From assembly GCA_948474755.1 (NCBI GenBank), contig CAOLHI010001246.1:1-64000 (forward strand): 64,000 nt of DNA. Reading direction: 5' to 3'. Positions 23,871 through 34,960 of this stretch are shown in pieces. The number at the start of each line of letters is the position of its first letter. The stretch's first letter is position 1. A program made the position numbers and the translations under genes. The stretch comes from Ctenosaura bakeri (lineage: Eukaryota > Chordata > Lepidosauria > Squamata > Iguanidae). The notes below the pieces were generated by a model. That model saw only the letters and a program-made list of their open reading frames with translations. It ran no database searches and was not told where the DNA came from.

Positions 23871-24038
23871 CCATTTCCGCACTATACTGTTATAGCACAA
23901 TGATTCCACTTTCACCAACCTGTGGAGTCTTGGGGTTTGCAGTTTAGAGAGGGGCCCCTCCCCAAACTGCAAACCCCAGGATTCCATAGGATGTTGAAAG
24001 TGGAATCATTGCGCTATAACAGTCTAGTGCGGAAATGG
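23871..24038. mobile_element. Complete foldback MITE (TTTCCGCAC family)
   Basis: This 168-bp near-perfect inverted repeat has a left arm starting ccatttccgcactatactgt and a right arm ending gtctagtgcggaaatgg. Both arms contain gattccactttca and ggggtttgcagttt. No transposase. Partial copies are at 11153-11240 and 24409-24460. Confidence 0.85.
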
Positions 24039-24360
24039 CAAAAGCCTTTTGCATGTTTGTTCCTGGTGGGGGTTTTGGGTGAACACCAACCATAAAAAAA
24101 CATGTGAGTCTCCCTGGATGTGAGGATGTTATAAAGGATGAGGGCTCTGGCTTGCTGAGTTTCTGCTTGTCTCCTTGCCTGTAAAAGTGTAGGGATCTTG
24201 CCAGAAGAAGGAGAGGTGGCTGTATGTTGTGGGGCTAGCCAAATATCAACAACCTTGGAATCTTAATTGTTCTCTTTTAAAAAAAAAAAAAAAGAATAAA
24301 TCCCATTGAATTGTACAGTGATTTCTGTCTAACTGCTAAAACTACCCTGTGGAGGAGCGC

Positions 24361-24460
24361 TGAGCCAGTGTGATGTAATGATTGGAACACTGGACTAGGA
24401 CTCCAGGGCAATTTCCGCACTAGGCTGTTACAGTGTGATAATTCCACTTTCAACATTTGT
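24361..24460 (+). mobile_element. SINE head interrupted by a MITE half
   Basis: 24361-24408 is the tRNA-like head of the ACAACAA-tailed SINE (gagccagtgtgatgtaatga ... ggactaggactccagg). It stops where a left arm of the TTTCCGCAC MITE begins (24409-24460, gcaatttccgcactaggctg). The rest of the SINE is missing. Confidence 0.7.
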
Positions 24461-25006
24461 TGAAGACAGGAAGTGGAAACAGATCTACATTTATTTTGCA
24501 GAGGATACTTCAAAGGGGACAGGGTATCAAACACATTAAACTACCGGTACATAGAATAGCATGTGAATAAGCATTGTGCACTGTGCATTGCAATTACAGA
24601 ATGGATTCTCAACCATGTACATTGACACTGAACTACATTGCCACATTGGTATTCAGCACAGAGGCAGCATAACATAACTCCACCATCAGATATGTATGCT
24701 TTGTTGAAGTTGCACTCCACTGAGTACAAAAGCTAAAGTAGAACTAGCAAGGTGCATGTTTTCAAATTAAATGCATCCATGTATTAGTCCAAAGTAACAA
24801 CAGAAAACAAATTTGAGGACATATGTTGGATGTATACGATATTGAAATCAAATCTGATGTTTTTTTTAATTTTTATTTGGTGTGCGTTGGAAGAGGGGTA
24901 GTCTTATACGGCGAGTATATCCCAAACTCTATTTTTTAACTGGAAAAGTTGGGGGTCGTCTTATACGCCGGAAAATACGTAGATGTCTAGGGCAATGTTG
25001 TATATA

Positions 25007-25522
25007 TAGTCCTCTCTCCACATTTGTGGGCTTGATCTTTGCATATTTGATTACTTCTGAGGCATGTGCTTGCTTATCCCACCATTTTCCTTCTCCTATC
25101 CCTTGCATTCCTCACCCCAGGCTCACGAGGCTTGTGTTTAAAATGGACGTTTTTTCTTTTGGGTAAGCAAAGCCCCCTCCCACTACTGAAGACATGGCCT
25201 CTCTGTACTGTGGTTGCACATTCTGCTGTGTATTGGCTGCTGACTGGTCAGGTGCTCTCTTTGTCCTACTGCTCCCTTTTTAAGATGGCTACTGGAAGTA
25301 ATTAGAACTCCAAAACTCCCCTCTTCTCTTCTGAGAGGAAAGTACTGGTAAGCCTTTTAGGTTGTCTTTTTTCTCAACCCCCCAACACTGGGGTCAGAGG
25401 CAAACGAAAGAGAGGGGAAACTCTGGAGGGGATTAGGGGGAACTGAGGGGGGTTATTCACTGTTTTTCCACTTTTGCAAGGGTTCTGTGCCCCAAATCCT
25501 AGCAAATGTGAAAGGCCTGTTG
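25007..25522. mobile_element. Tigger/pogo-like non-autonomous transposon, copy 2
   Basis: The left end is tagtcctctctccacatttg and the right end is the complement of caaatgtgaaaggcctgttg. TA lies at the right flank (25523-25524) and within the TATATA left flank. It is a diverged relative of copy 1 at 22052-22531, in the same orientation. Confidence 0.65.
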
Positions 25523-25601
25523 TATGTTATATGCTTCACAGATTTAATGTATCTCCTTTGCTTTAAGCCTGCTTCATTTAGTACTAACCAAGTGTATACC
25601 A

Positions 25602-25833
25602 AGACCGAGTGTGGTGCAGTGGTTTGAGCATTGGACAATAATCCTGGAGACCAGGGACTGAATCCCTGCTCATCCATGGAAACCCACTGAGTGATCTTGA
25701 GCAAGTCATTGTTTCTCAGCCTCAGAGGAAGGCGAAGACAATGCCCCTCTGAACATTCTTTCCAAGAAAACTGCATGATAATTCATGTTAGGGTCTCCAT
25801 AAGTCAGAAATGACTGGAAGGCACACAACAACT
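25602..25833 (+). mobile_element. ACAACAA-tailed SINE with 12-bp target duplication
   Basis: Complete SINE: head cgagtgtggtgcagtggttt, B-box-like ggactgaatccctgc, body, tail cacacaacaac. A perfect 12-bp direct repeat, aagtgtatacca, flanks it at 25590-25601 and 25834-25845. Confidence 0.92.
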
Positions 25834-25845
25834 AAGTGTATACCA

Positions 25846-26290
25846 GGGGTGGGAATTGTTTGGTCCTCCAGATGTTGATGGTGCCAATGTATAAGTCTGA
25901 GCGCTGGACTAGGACTGCTTGTGAAAAATAGTTTATCAAGGTTCCCCTTCCTATCCTGGAAGTAATATATGCATGTGAGAGAGCCAGCATTGTATAGTGG
26001 TTTGAATGTTGTATTAGAATTCCCGAAAACCAGGGTGTGAATCTCCGCTTACCCTCAGAAACCAACTGATTGACTCTGAGCAAGTCAGACTCTCTCAGCC
26101 ATAGGAGGCAATGGCAAACCTCCTCTGAATAAATCTTCCCAAGAGAATCCTGTGACAGTGTCACCCTAAGTCAAACAACAACCAGATGCTGTATTGTAAC
26201 TCCCAGCAGCCTTAATTAGCATAGTCAATGGTGAAGAATACTGGGAGTTACAGTTTCAACAACATCTGGAAGGTTACACAATTCCCACAT
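25846..26290. mobile_element. Palindromic MITE split by SINE sequence
   Basis: The left part (25846-25877, ggggtgggaattgtttggtc) and right part (26182-26290, ending ccagatgttgt-like complement and acaattcccac) form one inverted-repeat element. It carries the aactcccagcag and ctgggagttacagt blocks. SINE material at 25878-26181 interrupts it, with the 10-bp repeat ccagatgYtg at 25868-25877 and 26182-26191. Confidence 0.75.
25878..26181 (+). mobile_element. SINE insertion with a partial extra head
   Basis: 25882-25920 is a fragment of a SINE head (tctgagcgctggactaggac). After about 60 bp of other sequence, a full-length SINE runs 25977-26181 (gagagccagcattgtatagt ... tcaaacaacaa). The whole block sits between the ccagatgYtg duplications. 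Confidence 0.75.
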
Positions 26291-27947
26291 GCAATGTAGA
26301 GGATGCCGTTTTAACCTGTAGCTATTGCAGGTGACTTTGATAATTGTTTGCAAAGCACTGGCAAGATCCCTTTTCTTTTTAAATTACTTAACCTGCTGCC
26401 TAAAAGATTAGTCAACAAAGGCTCAATATCCTTCTATTAAGAAAAAAAAAACTTTGTTTCTCTACCATGCATAATCTGCCTGATTTCTTTTGAAACCACC
26501 TCCTTTCCACAGAAACACATTGTAAATATAGGTTAATATGCCAATGGAGCCAGCCTCTGTAGAAAAATAAGACACATATAAGCACTGTGTTTTAACCAGA
26601 TCTTTGTTTATGCTTTTAAGGTCAAGAGAAGAGAAACAAAAATAATTAAAGAAACATGTTCATCTAAGGATTTTGTGCTTTCCTCTCCCTTGGCTCAGAG
26701 GGTGGAGAATTTTTAAGTGCCATATTGAGTTAGGAATTTAGTAGTTGCTAATCTGAAGACAAATTATCCTGGAATCACCTTCTGCAATTATTCTACTTGG
26801 CTATAATCTCTTTAAAGTAGCGCATAAAGACAAGCTTTAATTCTTGACACTAAGCAATGATTTATTTTTTAAGCCAAAGCTTTGTGGAAGCCAGAGACAA
26901 ATTATTCATTCTTCCATCTGCAATATATTTTATATTATTTAAGATGCTGCTTATTTCTACAAAACTTAAGCCTGTTGATTTCACATTGTTATTCAAAGGT
27001 AACACTCCCTCCACAGTTATGATTATATTCAAATGATACTTAGTTGAAAATGCTTCCTACAAAGGGGAGGAGGGACAACCGAGACTGCTTCAAATGAAAA
27101 CTGAGAAAGATAACTATGAAGATGTTGTATGTTCTTGTTTTTTTATAATGAACACTTTGAATTAATGTTGTCAACAAGTATAATCAAGAGGTTCAGTACT
27201 TCTGAACAAATAATGAAATCAAATACAATCTCTCTCCCTATATATATCTAAATTATTTAAAACTATTAAGGTTTACTTGCAGATTTCTCCTATGTAAATG
27301 AGATACCAATTACTACAGGAAAAAAAATATTTTTGTAGAAGGCACAATTTTTATTTTATACCTACAACCAAAACTGTTCCCTCGTGCCTTTACCACTGGC
27401 AATGCCAATTTCCATGTAAACTGAATAGAAGTCATGTATTCAGAAGTCAGGGTCAGTGGTTTAGGACATCAGTATTTCTTTTACCTTTCAGTTATCAGGA
27501 CTCAAAGTAAAGCAAGAGAATCTGAACACCATTTGAAAAAGATATATTGATAGATAAGTTGAGAACACACTTCAAATGTGGATCAAGACATTCACTTGAA
27601 ACATCTTACAACATGAATACACTTGTGATTCACTATTTTCACCTCAAGCATTACCAGCAAAGGAACACTCACATCCTCACCCTTAGCTGAAAGCTGTGAC
27701 TCCTACATGCTTTATTCACTGTAAAATAGCCACCTGTCCAAAAATGTTTTTAAGACCAGGAATGCTTTTTAGTTAAAGACACACTAGAAATTTCCTACTG
27801 TATTATTAACAGTTGTAAATGAATCTCACCATCTGAAGTAATTGAAATACCAGCCTCTGTATTACCACATCTTCATGTGGATGTGGGATTATTTAAAAGA
27901 ATGTGCACTAGAGATATGTATTTCTTTCATCCCAGATTTACTTTTCT

Positions 27948-27949
<2 letters not shown>
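26291..27949. other. AT-rich intergenic DNA
   Basis: No coding sequence, RNA gene or named repeat is recognised. Confidence 0.5.

Positions 27950-27981
<32 letters not shown>
27950..27981. repeat. (TG)n microsatellite
   Basis: About 16 uninterrupted TG units. Confidence 0.97.
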
Positions 27982-27983
<2 letters not shown>

Positions 27984-29527
27984 ACTGAAGAGGAATTGAG
28001 TCTAAGAGAATTGCCATTCTTAAAATTCACAACAACATGTTAACTGAGTATCTCTAAAACACAGAAGCAGGAATAGTGCTATAACAATTTAGCATTTATG
28101 CAATGTTTTTTGACAGTTAAATTCCTGTAACAATTCTGTATTCCCATATTACAGAGGACATGCAGTGACTGACAGAACAGTGGCTTAATAAGGCCATCTA
28201 GTGAGTTGATTTAGGAGGAGAGACTCAAAATAAGGAAATTCCTGATTAGTAGCTGGGTGCTATAATACACTAGCGACTGAAAGGAGTGTAAGAGGGAATT
28301 ATGCCTGTCATCTGAGTAACCCAGATGAATCCAATTTTAGCTAGCAGCCGTAACTCCATTATTAAGGCAGAACTGGAACCCTAAATGATACCAATCTGTA
28401 CTTGGAATTAAGTCCTGTTAGTTAAAGAAGGCTAGAATTGCAGCCTAATGTTTACATATTAAAAAAAAATTATGTCCAGCCTTTAAGTTGGTCTATGTTT
28501 TCTTAAGATATATTCTGTGTATATGAAGAATAAGAATCTACTAGAACTCACATAGCAAGCAAATCCCATCTTCGTTAATCTTAATATGCATGTTTATTTG
28601 AATCTGAGGGGTACAAATTATTCTTCTTAACTGCAACTGAATGTGTGTAAGCATAAGTATGCAATATTTTAAATGGATGATGCCTCCAAAAGTGGAAAAA
28701 AGGATCAAATTACATGTGGTTTCTAGGTACATAGTGCAGAAAGGAAATTTCTCCTTGTAGATATTCATTATTTCAGTCTGGCACTAACCTAACACAGATT
28801 TTTTTTTTCCTTGTGGATACACAAGTACAAAAAAAATTCTGTAATTTGCAGTTAATAATAAAATTCATGGGGTCACCAGGTGACTTGACAGCACATAAAC
28901 ACAATAGTGCCCAGAACATCCCTCCACCTGAACTCATAGTAGTATGACTGCTCTAGTCACAGTGCCTTTGATATATTCTGATGCATTTCAGTATTAGATT
29001 ATAATGATGGTCATAGGGGCACACTTATCACTAAACTGAGATTAATTATTTAAGTTACCATAGCTCAAGCAGCCTTATTCCAATAATTGCTCCAATACTA
29101 AATTACCCAAGAATTAAGATCAGATGGGGAATCTCTGCTTGTGGTGCCAATGAGGAGCATGACCCAAAGGGTAATTGCCCTGGCAAGCCTTTCCTGGTGA
29201 TGGCAACCCAGTTATGTAGTTGTATAGGCTTTTTGTGGAATAAGCAAGTATCTGACTGCTCCTGGTGTGTATGCGTCATTATCTTTTTGCATAAATACAG
29301 ATTTTGTGATTTTAGACATCTGTAATTTATGACTCAATCAAGGAAACCACAGCCCTGAGCTTGAAAGCTTGGACATCTCTCATTCACAGATAGAAGACAA
29401 TAAAAGACAACTTGACAGCAGATAACAATTTGTGATTTTGTGTATTCCTATGCTGATTGCTAGCTGCCCGAGGATCTTATGGGGAGAGGTGTTTATACTG
29501 AATTAATAGTAAGCAGTCCTACTTTAT
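27982..29527. other. AT-rich intergenic DNA with a SINE tail scrap
   Basis: Only a possible SINE 3' end is seen, at 28868-28907 (ggtgacttgacagcacataa). Nothing else is recognised. Confidence 0.45.
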
Positions 29528-29710
29528 GAGCCAGCATGGTGTTAATGGTTTGAACGTTTGACAACAAGCCTTAGGGTTTGGTTCCTCGCTCAGCCATTGA
29601 AAACCATTGGGTGACCCCCAAGTGCATCACACTCTCTCATCCCCAGAAAACCCTATGATGGGTTCACTTTAGGGTGAATGACTTGAATGACTTGAAGACA
29701 CACAACAAGT
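29528..29710 (+). mobile_element. ACAACAA-tailed SINE
   Basis: The head is gagccagcatggtgttaatg, with tcagccattgaaaaccattg, the tgatgggttcactttagggt block and the tail gaagacacacaaca. It has diverged, with a short local repeat of atgacttga near the tail. Confidence 0.85.
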
Positions 29711-30377
29711 TAACACAGACAGCAGAAAGAGCAGCTGCGAAAGCTACTAGGGTGTTAATATGTTGTACTTCTATTTAAATGATAGTAATTATTTCTTAAT
29801 TTGAATCCAGACATATAAATTAGCATGTATAAATATTATTCATAGTTGTATCTTTTGTTCCTTTCTGGTGACCTATCATATCCTACACATCAGTGCTAAA
29901 TACACCAAATAAGTACAGGTTATCCATCTTAACAAAAATATTACTATTTAAAAAGTAGTGTTATGAGGAAGCTGGGATTTGACTTGATACTTAATGTGCA
30001 TTGGCAGAGGGCAAGTGTGTGAACACAGAGCTCATGTAGTTACCATGGATGTCAGAGAAAACTGTAATTTTCAGCAGGGTCTGATGAAGATATTTTGATT
30101 TTATAGTTAATATATTATATAATATTATGTTGGTTGTTAATCATTCTGCATAGGCATACACATGCACACAGAGAGTATTGTATTTACTGATCTGAAATCC
30201 TCCCACCCCCCCTCTGGGCAGGCTTTCCTAAACTCATTACATAAACTCTAAGGTTTCTATACTTAAAATGACAGTTTTTGTGTCCTTTCTCATTAGTAAG
30301 TTTTGTCCTCTGACTATAGTGCCACACCCTTTTGACCACATTCTGATATTGCTTGGTAACACATGAAGCAGTTTTCC

Positions 30378-30990
30378 TATGTGAAATGCTGGAAGTTGTG
30401 GTTTGAGTCTTGGACTAGGACAGTGGTTTTCAATTTTTTTACCCCAGTGACCCCTTTATATCCACATGCAGATATTGTACACATTGCCTTTCATGTCCTA
30501 TCCTATGCCTCTCTCTCTTCCCTCCCTTACAAGCCCCTTGTGCTATGCACACCCTCCATGTTAATGCTCAGCTCTCCACCTCCCACCCTCACATGAGAAA
30601 CTGCCTCATGGTTGTGAAGCACCACATACTTGCTGTCTCAACGATGGAAATTTTGAGGAAGCTGAGTGAAACAAGCAGAGAGCGTCAACTACTGCTGCGT
30701 CTGAGGTTGAGAAAGACACAATGGAGGACGACACTTTGCATTGGTCTTTTCTCTTAGGGTACTGCCCCACCATCTGAGAACCACTGGACTAGGGCATTGG
30801 GAAACCTGGGTCTGAATCCCCACTTGGCCATAGAAACCCACGGGTGACCTCAGGCAAGTCATGTTCCCTCAGTCTCAGAGGAGAGTAAGGGAAAAAAAAC
30901 TCTCTGAACAAATTCTGCCAAGAAAACTCCACAGGAGGTTTACCTTAGGGTTGAAAGTCAGAAATGACTTGAAGACACTCAACAACAGCA
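30378..30990 (+). mobile_element. SINE interrupted by a hAT element
   Basis: The SINE head lies at 30378-30420 (ending cttggactagga) and the remainder at 30787-30990 (gactagggcattgggaaacc ... gacactcaacaacagcaa). The two parts fit together across the hAT insertion at 30421-30786. Confidence 0.88.
30421..30786. mobile_element. hAT (Charlie-like) non-autonomous element
   Basis: Ends are cagtggttttcaat and the complement of tctgagaaccactg, the classic Charlie-type hAT termini. It is flanked by 8-bp repeats, gactagga (30413-30420) and gactaggg (30787-30794), the hAT target size. At 366 bp there is no transposase. Confidence 0.9.
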
Positions 30991-33699
30991 ATAGCAACAT
31001 TATACTAGTGAAACTACTGAGCCAAGTGATAGAGGATGGTGCTGCACATTTTCCTTCACCGCAAAATCCATGCAACTTGAGAAAAAGAGATTGTTTGAAG
31101 ACTTTTAAAAACATCTTTGTGTGGAATTTTATTACAGGTTCTTTCCTGTTCAACAGAAAACAGAAGGATTTCTGTTCCCAACCTAGAGTAAATCATTTTT
31201 ACCCTCAATAAATAATACATATTCTTTCTAAATACTGATGTAATTATAACTGAAAAAGTGTTAATGCTTACAGCTTTTGAAATTATGTAAACATTTCTGG
31301 TATTCCTATATTATTACCTATTTGATATATCAGAAAAATTGATTACTTTTATTTCAAAACAAGAAATACGATTTCTTGAATCATCTCAGTATCCTATTCT
31401 TTAAGCCATAATGACTTTTCATCATTTGATAGAGAAGTTAGTTTTTGTTCAAAAGATCATACCTCAACCTTATATACTGGCAGATGATTATGTTTTTCCT
31501 TTGTTTCTAAAACATGTCCTTATCACAGTTTGGAGGTAAAAACCCAGATGTTTCAGATATTACACTTTATTTTCAGATCATCCCTAGATAAAACATATCA
31601 TTTGAATTTGATTGTCACATTTGTTCATCACATTTAGAAAAGCTGCAAAATCTCACTTCCAGCTCTGTTACCAGTGGAAAATTTTTCATGTGCATTCTAA
31701 ACCATAATAATCTTTTCTTCTCTTTTTCACTCTACGTTGTGTTACCAGTTTAATCAGAATAGAAGCTCCTGACAACAACCTTGTCACAAGCTCTCACATA
31801 TGTAGTAAAACCGCCATATCAATTGATAGGATGGGGCAAAGGAGAATCCTATGAAAGTTCTGCCCCATTTATCTTTTGTCCTATACTGTATTCCCACCCA
31901 GCTTTCTAAGGTAAGAATGATAGGGCTTGCACCAGTGAATCAGAGCATAAGGTACCAACTAGCTTCCTGATAAGGGATGAGATTCTGCTGGATGACTAGG
32001 GTATGCTTTGTTGCACAAACAGAAACATAGCTTTTTGCAATTCAAGCAACAAACTACACAAAACAGCTGCTGCTCTCATTACCACAAAAACAGGCCAGAG
32101 AGTGGAATTTGAAAGGAATAGCTGCCACTTCCACCAATTGTCTGCCATTCCATTATGAAAGAGTCGAAAGTAAGGAGTGGATCCACCATGCTTGTATCAA
32201 ACTGTGTGGGTAATGAAATACAGTGGGCATGTTCACTTTCCCTCTTTCGGTCTGAGTTGGTGCATAAGCAAGATTGGGCTTGCTTGCTTTCTTATCCCAG
32301 AGAGGGTCCAGACAATGCAGCTGGACTACAGTCTCCACTACTTCTGCAGATAGTACCCAAAGCAGAAGCCTGTAAGTGAGCACAATGTGTTATTTGCGTA
32401 AGGAATGCCCCTCATCTTTTGTTTTTCTCAGTCATGCACTCTGTGAGTGGCTCAATCCAAGCCCACCTACTGTGTCACCCAGAATTAGAGCAAAAGCAAG
32501 AAAGCAGGAGTGACTACTTCTGGACCAGTTGTTACTTCCGTTGATTTACCAAGTGACTCTGAGTGGTCTCACCAGGCCCATTCTACATAATATGTCAGAA
32601 AAAGAGAAGGTGAGCAAACAGGTAGAAGAGAGAAGTGTGACAGAGCTATCACTTGCTCAGTCGTTCCTGACATGTAGCGATATTTAAATACTGCTATACA
32701 GTTTAGCCACTATCTTCATCCTGTGAGTGGCACAACAAAGAACGGGGTCCAGCACCCACTTCTGGCCAACCCACTGGAAGAGCACAGGCCAACTAATGTC
32801 TCCTTAACTATTTCGGTGCTTCTCAGACTATCTGATGTGAGTGATCTGCAATTACTGTTTTCTTATGAGACTAAATTTGTGTCTGGTGGGTACAATTTCC
32901 CCCCCTGAAAACCTGCCAGTGACTGGCAGCCAACAGCTCAGGGGAAAGCACTGGGCAAATGACTTAAAAGTTGGTTGTTTCTTAACACTCAAAGGCGTGC
33001 CCCCACCCCCACTTTAAAATTCCCTCTTTGGTCAGCATACCCTCTTTCTCTGGGCACAGGAGGGAAAACTGGACCCAGTAGAGGTGGTCAAGTGGAAGGC
33101 ACCACTGACTCAACTAGGTTGCCCATTTCTCCCGGGGGAGAGTGGTGGGAAGAGTATAGGTGCGCATGTGCTACTTCTGTCCACCTGCATTGTTCTTCTG
33201 GCAATGGCCCTATCAGTTTTTACAAATGCAAACAGGTAGGTCTGCAAATGCAAGACCCACAGGTGGAGAAGATCCCCATGAGAGCCATGCAGAACTCCAC
33301 AGAAGCTTGCAGACCCTGGGATTTGGGTTGCTCTTAACAAAGACATCGTCCCACCGAGGACTTTGGACCATTTTAGGTTGAGCTGCTTTAGGCTGCACTT
33401 CCTATTAGTTCACTTCCAAAAGCGGTAAGCCGCCCCTGTGCTGGCATTCTGAGGATCCTGGTGCCCATCCTGCCCAAGGGGCTCCTCTGTCTTGAATCGC
33501 AGCCTTAGAACAACACTGTCCCCAAAACGGGCAAACTGGGATAGGCGGGCTCTGCCTCTGGCGAGCCCCGAAGGCCCCCATCCTTCCTCCACGTCCCACG
33601 CAGAGCAAGAGCGTCCAAACAGCCCCTTGAGCCCCATATAATGGACACAAGTGAAGAAGACCGTGTTCTCTGGAGGCCGAGGAAAAGCCCCCGTACCTG
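30991..33699. other. Intergenic DNA upstream of the UBE2E2 CpG island
   Basis: No recognised gene or repeat. GC rises after about 32.9 kb. The open frames at 32975-33753 overlap on both strands and show no recognisable domain. Confidence 0.45.
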
Positions 33700-34960
33700 A
33701 AAGGAATATATGACCGTCTCTCCCCTCTCTGAGCCTGGAGCCAGCCCTGCCACCCTCCGACCTGATAAAACTTGCGCTATCCTCGGTCGCCCTCCCCCGT
33801 TTCCCCCTCCCCCGCCGGCATTCAGTCCCTCCTCAGCCTATGACCCGCCCACACTCCGCCACACCCCTTCCCTGATCACCGCAGCTCTGACGGCTGCCCA
33901 CTCAGTACCTCACACCGTCTTGCCTTCGCTTTTCTTCCCTCTATTCTCCCCTCCCCCCCACCTCGTCTGCACTCTCTCGCGCCAACCCACCTCACAGCCA
34001 CCCCAGAGCCGCCGCACACGCGCGCGCGCGCGCGCACCTCAGCCTCCCTTTTCCCTTTAAACTCGCGATTTTATCCCCCCGCCCTCGGCGGCACGCGGCC
34101 TCTCTTCCCTGCGGGCCGCGCGCAGGCGCGCTCTCGCTCCCGGCTCCTCGGCTACTTTTTCCCCACTCCGTCATTCTGCGAAAAAGCCGCGCGAGCCGAG
34201 GCGCGCCCGCGCCGCCGCCTCCTCCTCCTCCTCCAGCCCCGAACTCTTGGCTTAATTGGCCCAGTCGGGAGCGCGCGTCCGCGCGGCGGGCTTACTTTTC
34301 TTTCGGCGGCCGCGGCAGCGACGGTAGAGGAAGCGTAGCAGCGGCGGCTGGAGGAGTCACCGTCGAGGGAGGGTGGAAGAGGGGTGGGGGCGCATGTCTC
34401 AGTGACGGGCCGTGAGGAGAAACTCCCCACCCCCTCACCCCCCCCGTTGGGCGCCTCCGCCCCCCTCCCCGCCACCCGGAGGATTGACACGCCGCCTTCC
34501 GAAGCTGGGGAGCGAGAGACCCGCGCCCGCCTCCCCCCTCACAGGTAAAAGCGCTCTCTTTTTCCACCCCCCGGTCCTGAAAGTGTCCCCCTCCTGAAAC
34601 ACGGCCGTTCCTCCCCCGCCCCCTCCGAGCCCCCGGCCCCTCCTATCGCAGTGGGCCAGGCTGACCAGCCGCCCCCTCCTCCCTCCCTTCCGCACCATCG
34701 TGCTTTATTGCCCGTGAGGCAAGATCCCCCCCCCGTTTACGCCCTCCATTCACTTGGTGGGCGTCGTTGAAAAAAATAATCCCGGCGCTCTTCGGTCGCC
34801 AGTTAATCCTCTCTGCCGTTCTTCTATTTAGTCCGAATTTTGGTAGAAATCGAATAGTTCCCTTTCCCTGAAGGGCCCCCCCCCGGTCTTTTCCCTGCTT
34901 CTTCCTAGCTCTCCCCCCTCCCCATTTTGTCTTAACCATTCGGTCTCTCCCACAGACAGC
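33700..34960 (+). promoter_or_regulatory. UBE2E2: CpG island, probable UBE2E2 promoter
   Basis: About 1.2 kb of very GC- and CpG-rich sequence stands in otherwise AT-rich DNA, 9.7 kb upstream of the coding start exon on the same strand. It includes an alternating CG run (34019-34036), a reverse CCAAT box (cttaattggccc, about 34251), CCT repeats and many GC boxes. No TATA box is seen. Its position fits the CpG-island promoter expected for a broadly expressed ubiquitin-conjugating enzyme. Confidence 0.75.
34300..34544 (+). other. UBE2E2: Candidate non-coding exon 1 of UBE2E2
   Basis: A consensus splice donor, cacag|gtaaaag, lies at 34544/34545 within the CpG island. Exon 2 begins only 8 bases before the ATG, so most of the 5' UTR must come from an upstream exon, and this is the best donor I see. 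The start is unknown; 34300 is nominal. A three-codon upstream ORF (ATG TCT CAG TGA, 34394-34405) would be in the leader if this model holds. Confidence 0.45.

Larger units (their letters stand above)
22697..24979. mobile_element. 2.28-kb TIR transposon with captured gene fragment
   Basis: The left end is ccgtattttctggtgtataa. The right end is the complement, ...gtcgtcttatacgccggaaaatacg. TIRs match over about 27 bp, and TA flanks both sides (22695-22696 and 24980-24981). Each end also folds on itself: gtataagatgacc pairs with ggtcgtcttatac at the left, and the right end is similar. The interior has no transposase frame. It holds a GC-rich CARS2 exon-1 block, a complete foldback MITE, a SINE head fragment and a second MITE half. 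The superfamily is uncertain; TA targets suggest Tc1/mariner-like. That both ends belong to one element is inferred. Confidence 0.65.

Noticed and set aside
23266..23895. 209-codon frame as the CARS2 product
   Set aside because: It reads the conserved region in the wrong frame. The real similarity is in the frame ending at 23836.
34152..34939. Several overlapping open frames in the CpG island
   Set aside because: Arginine/glycine/proline-rich frames on both strands, typical of CpG islands, with no domain.
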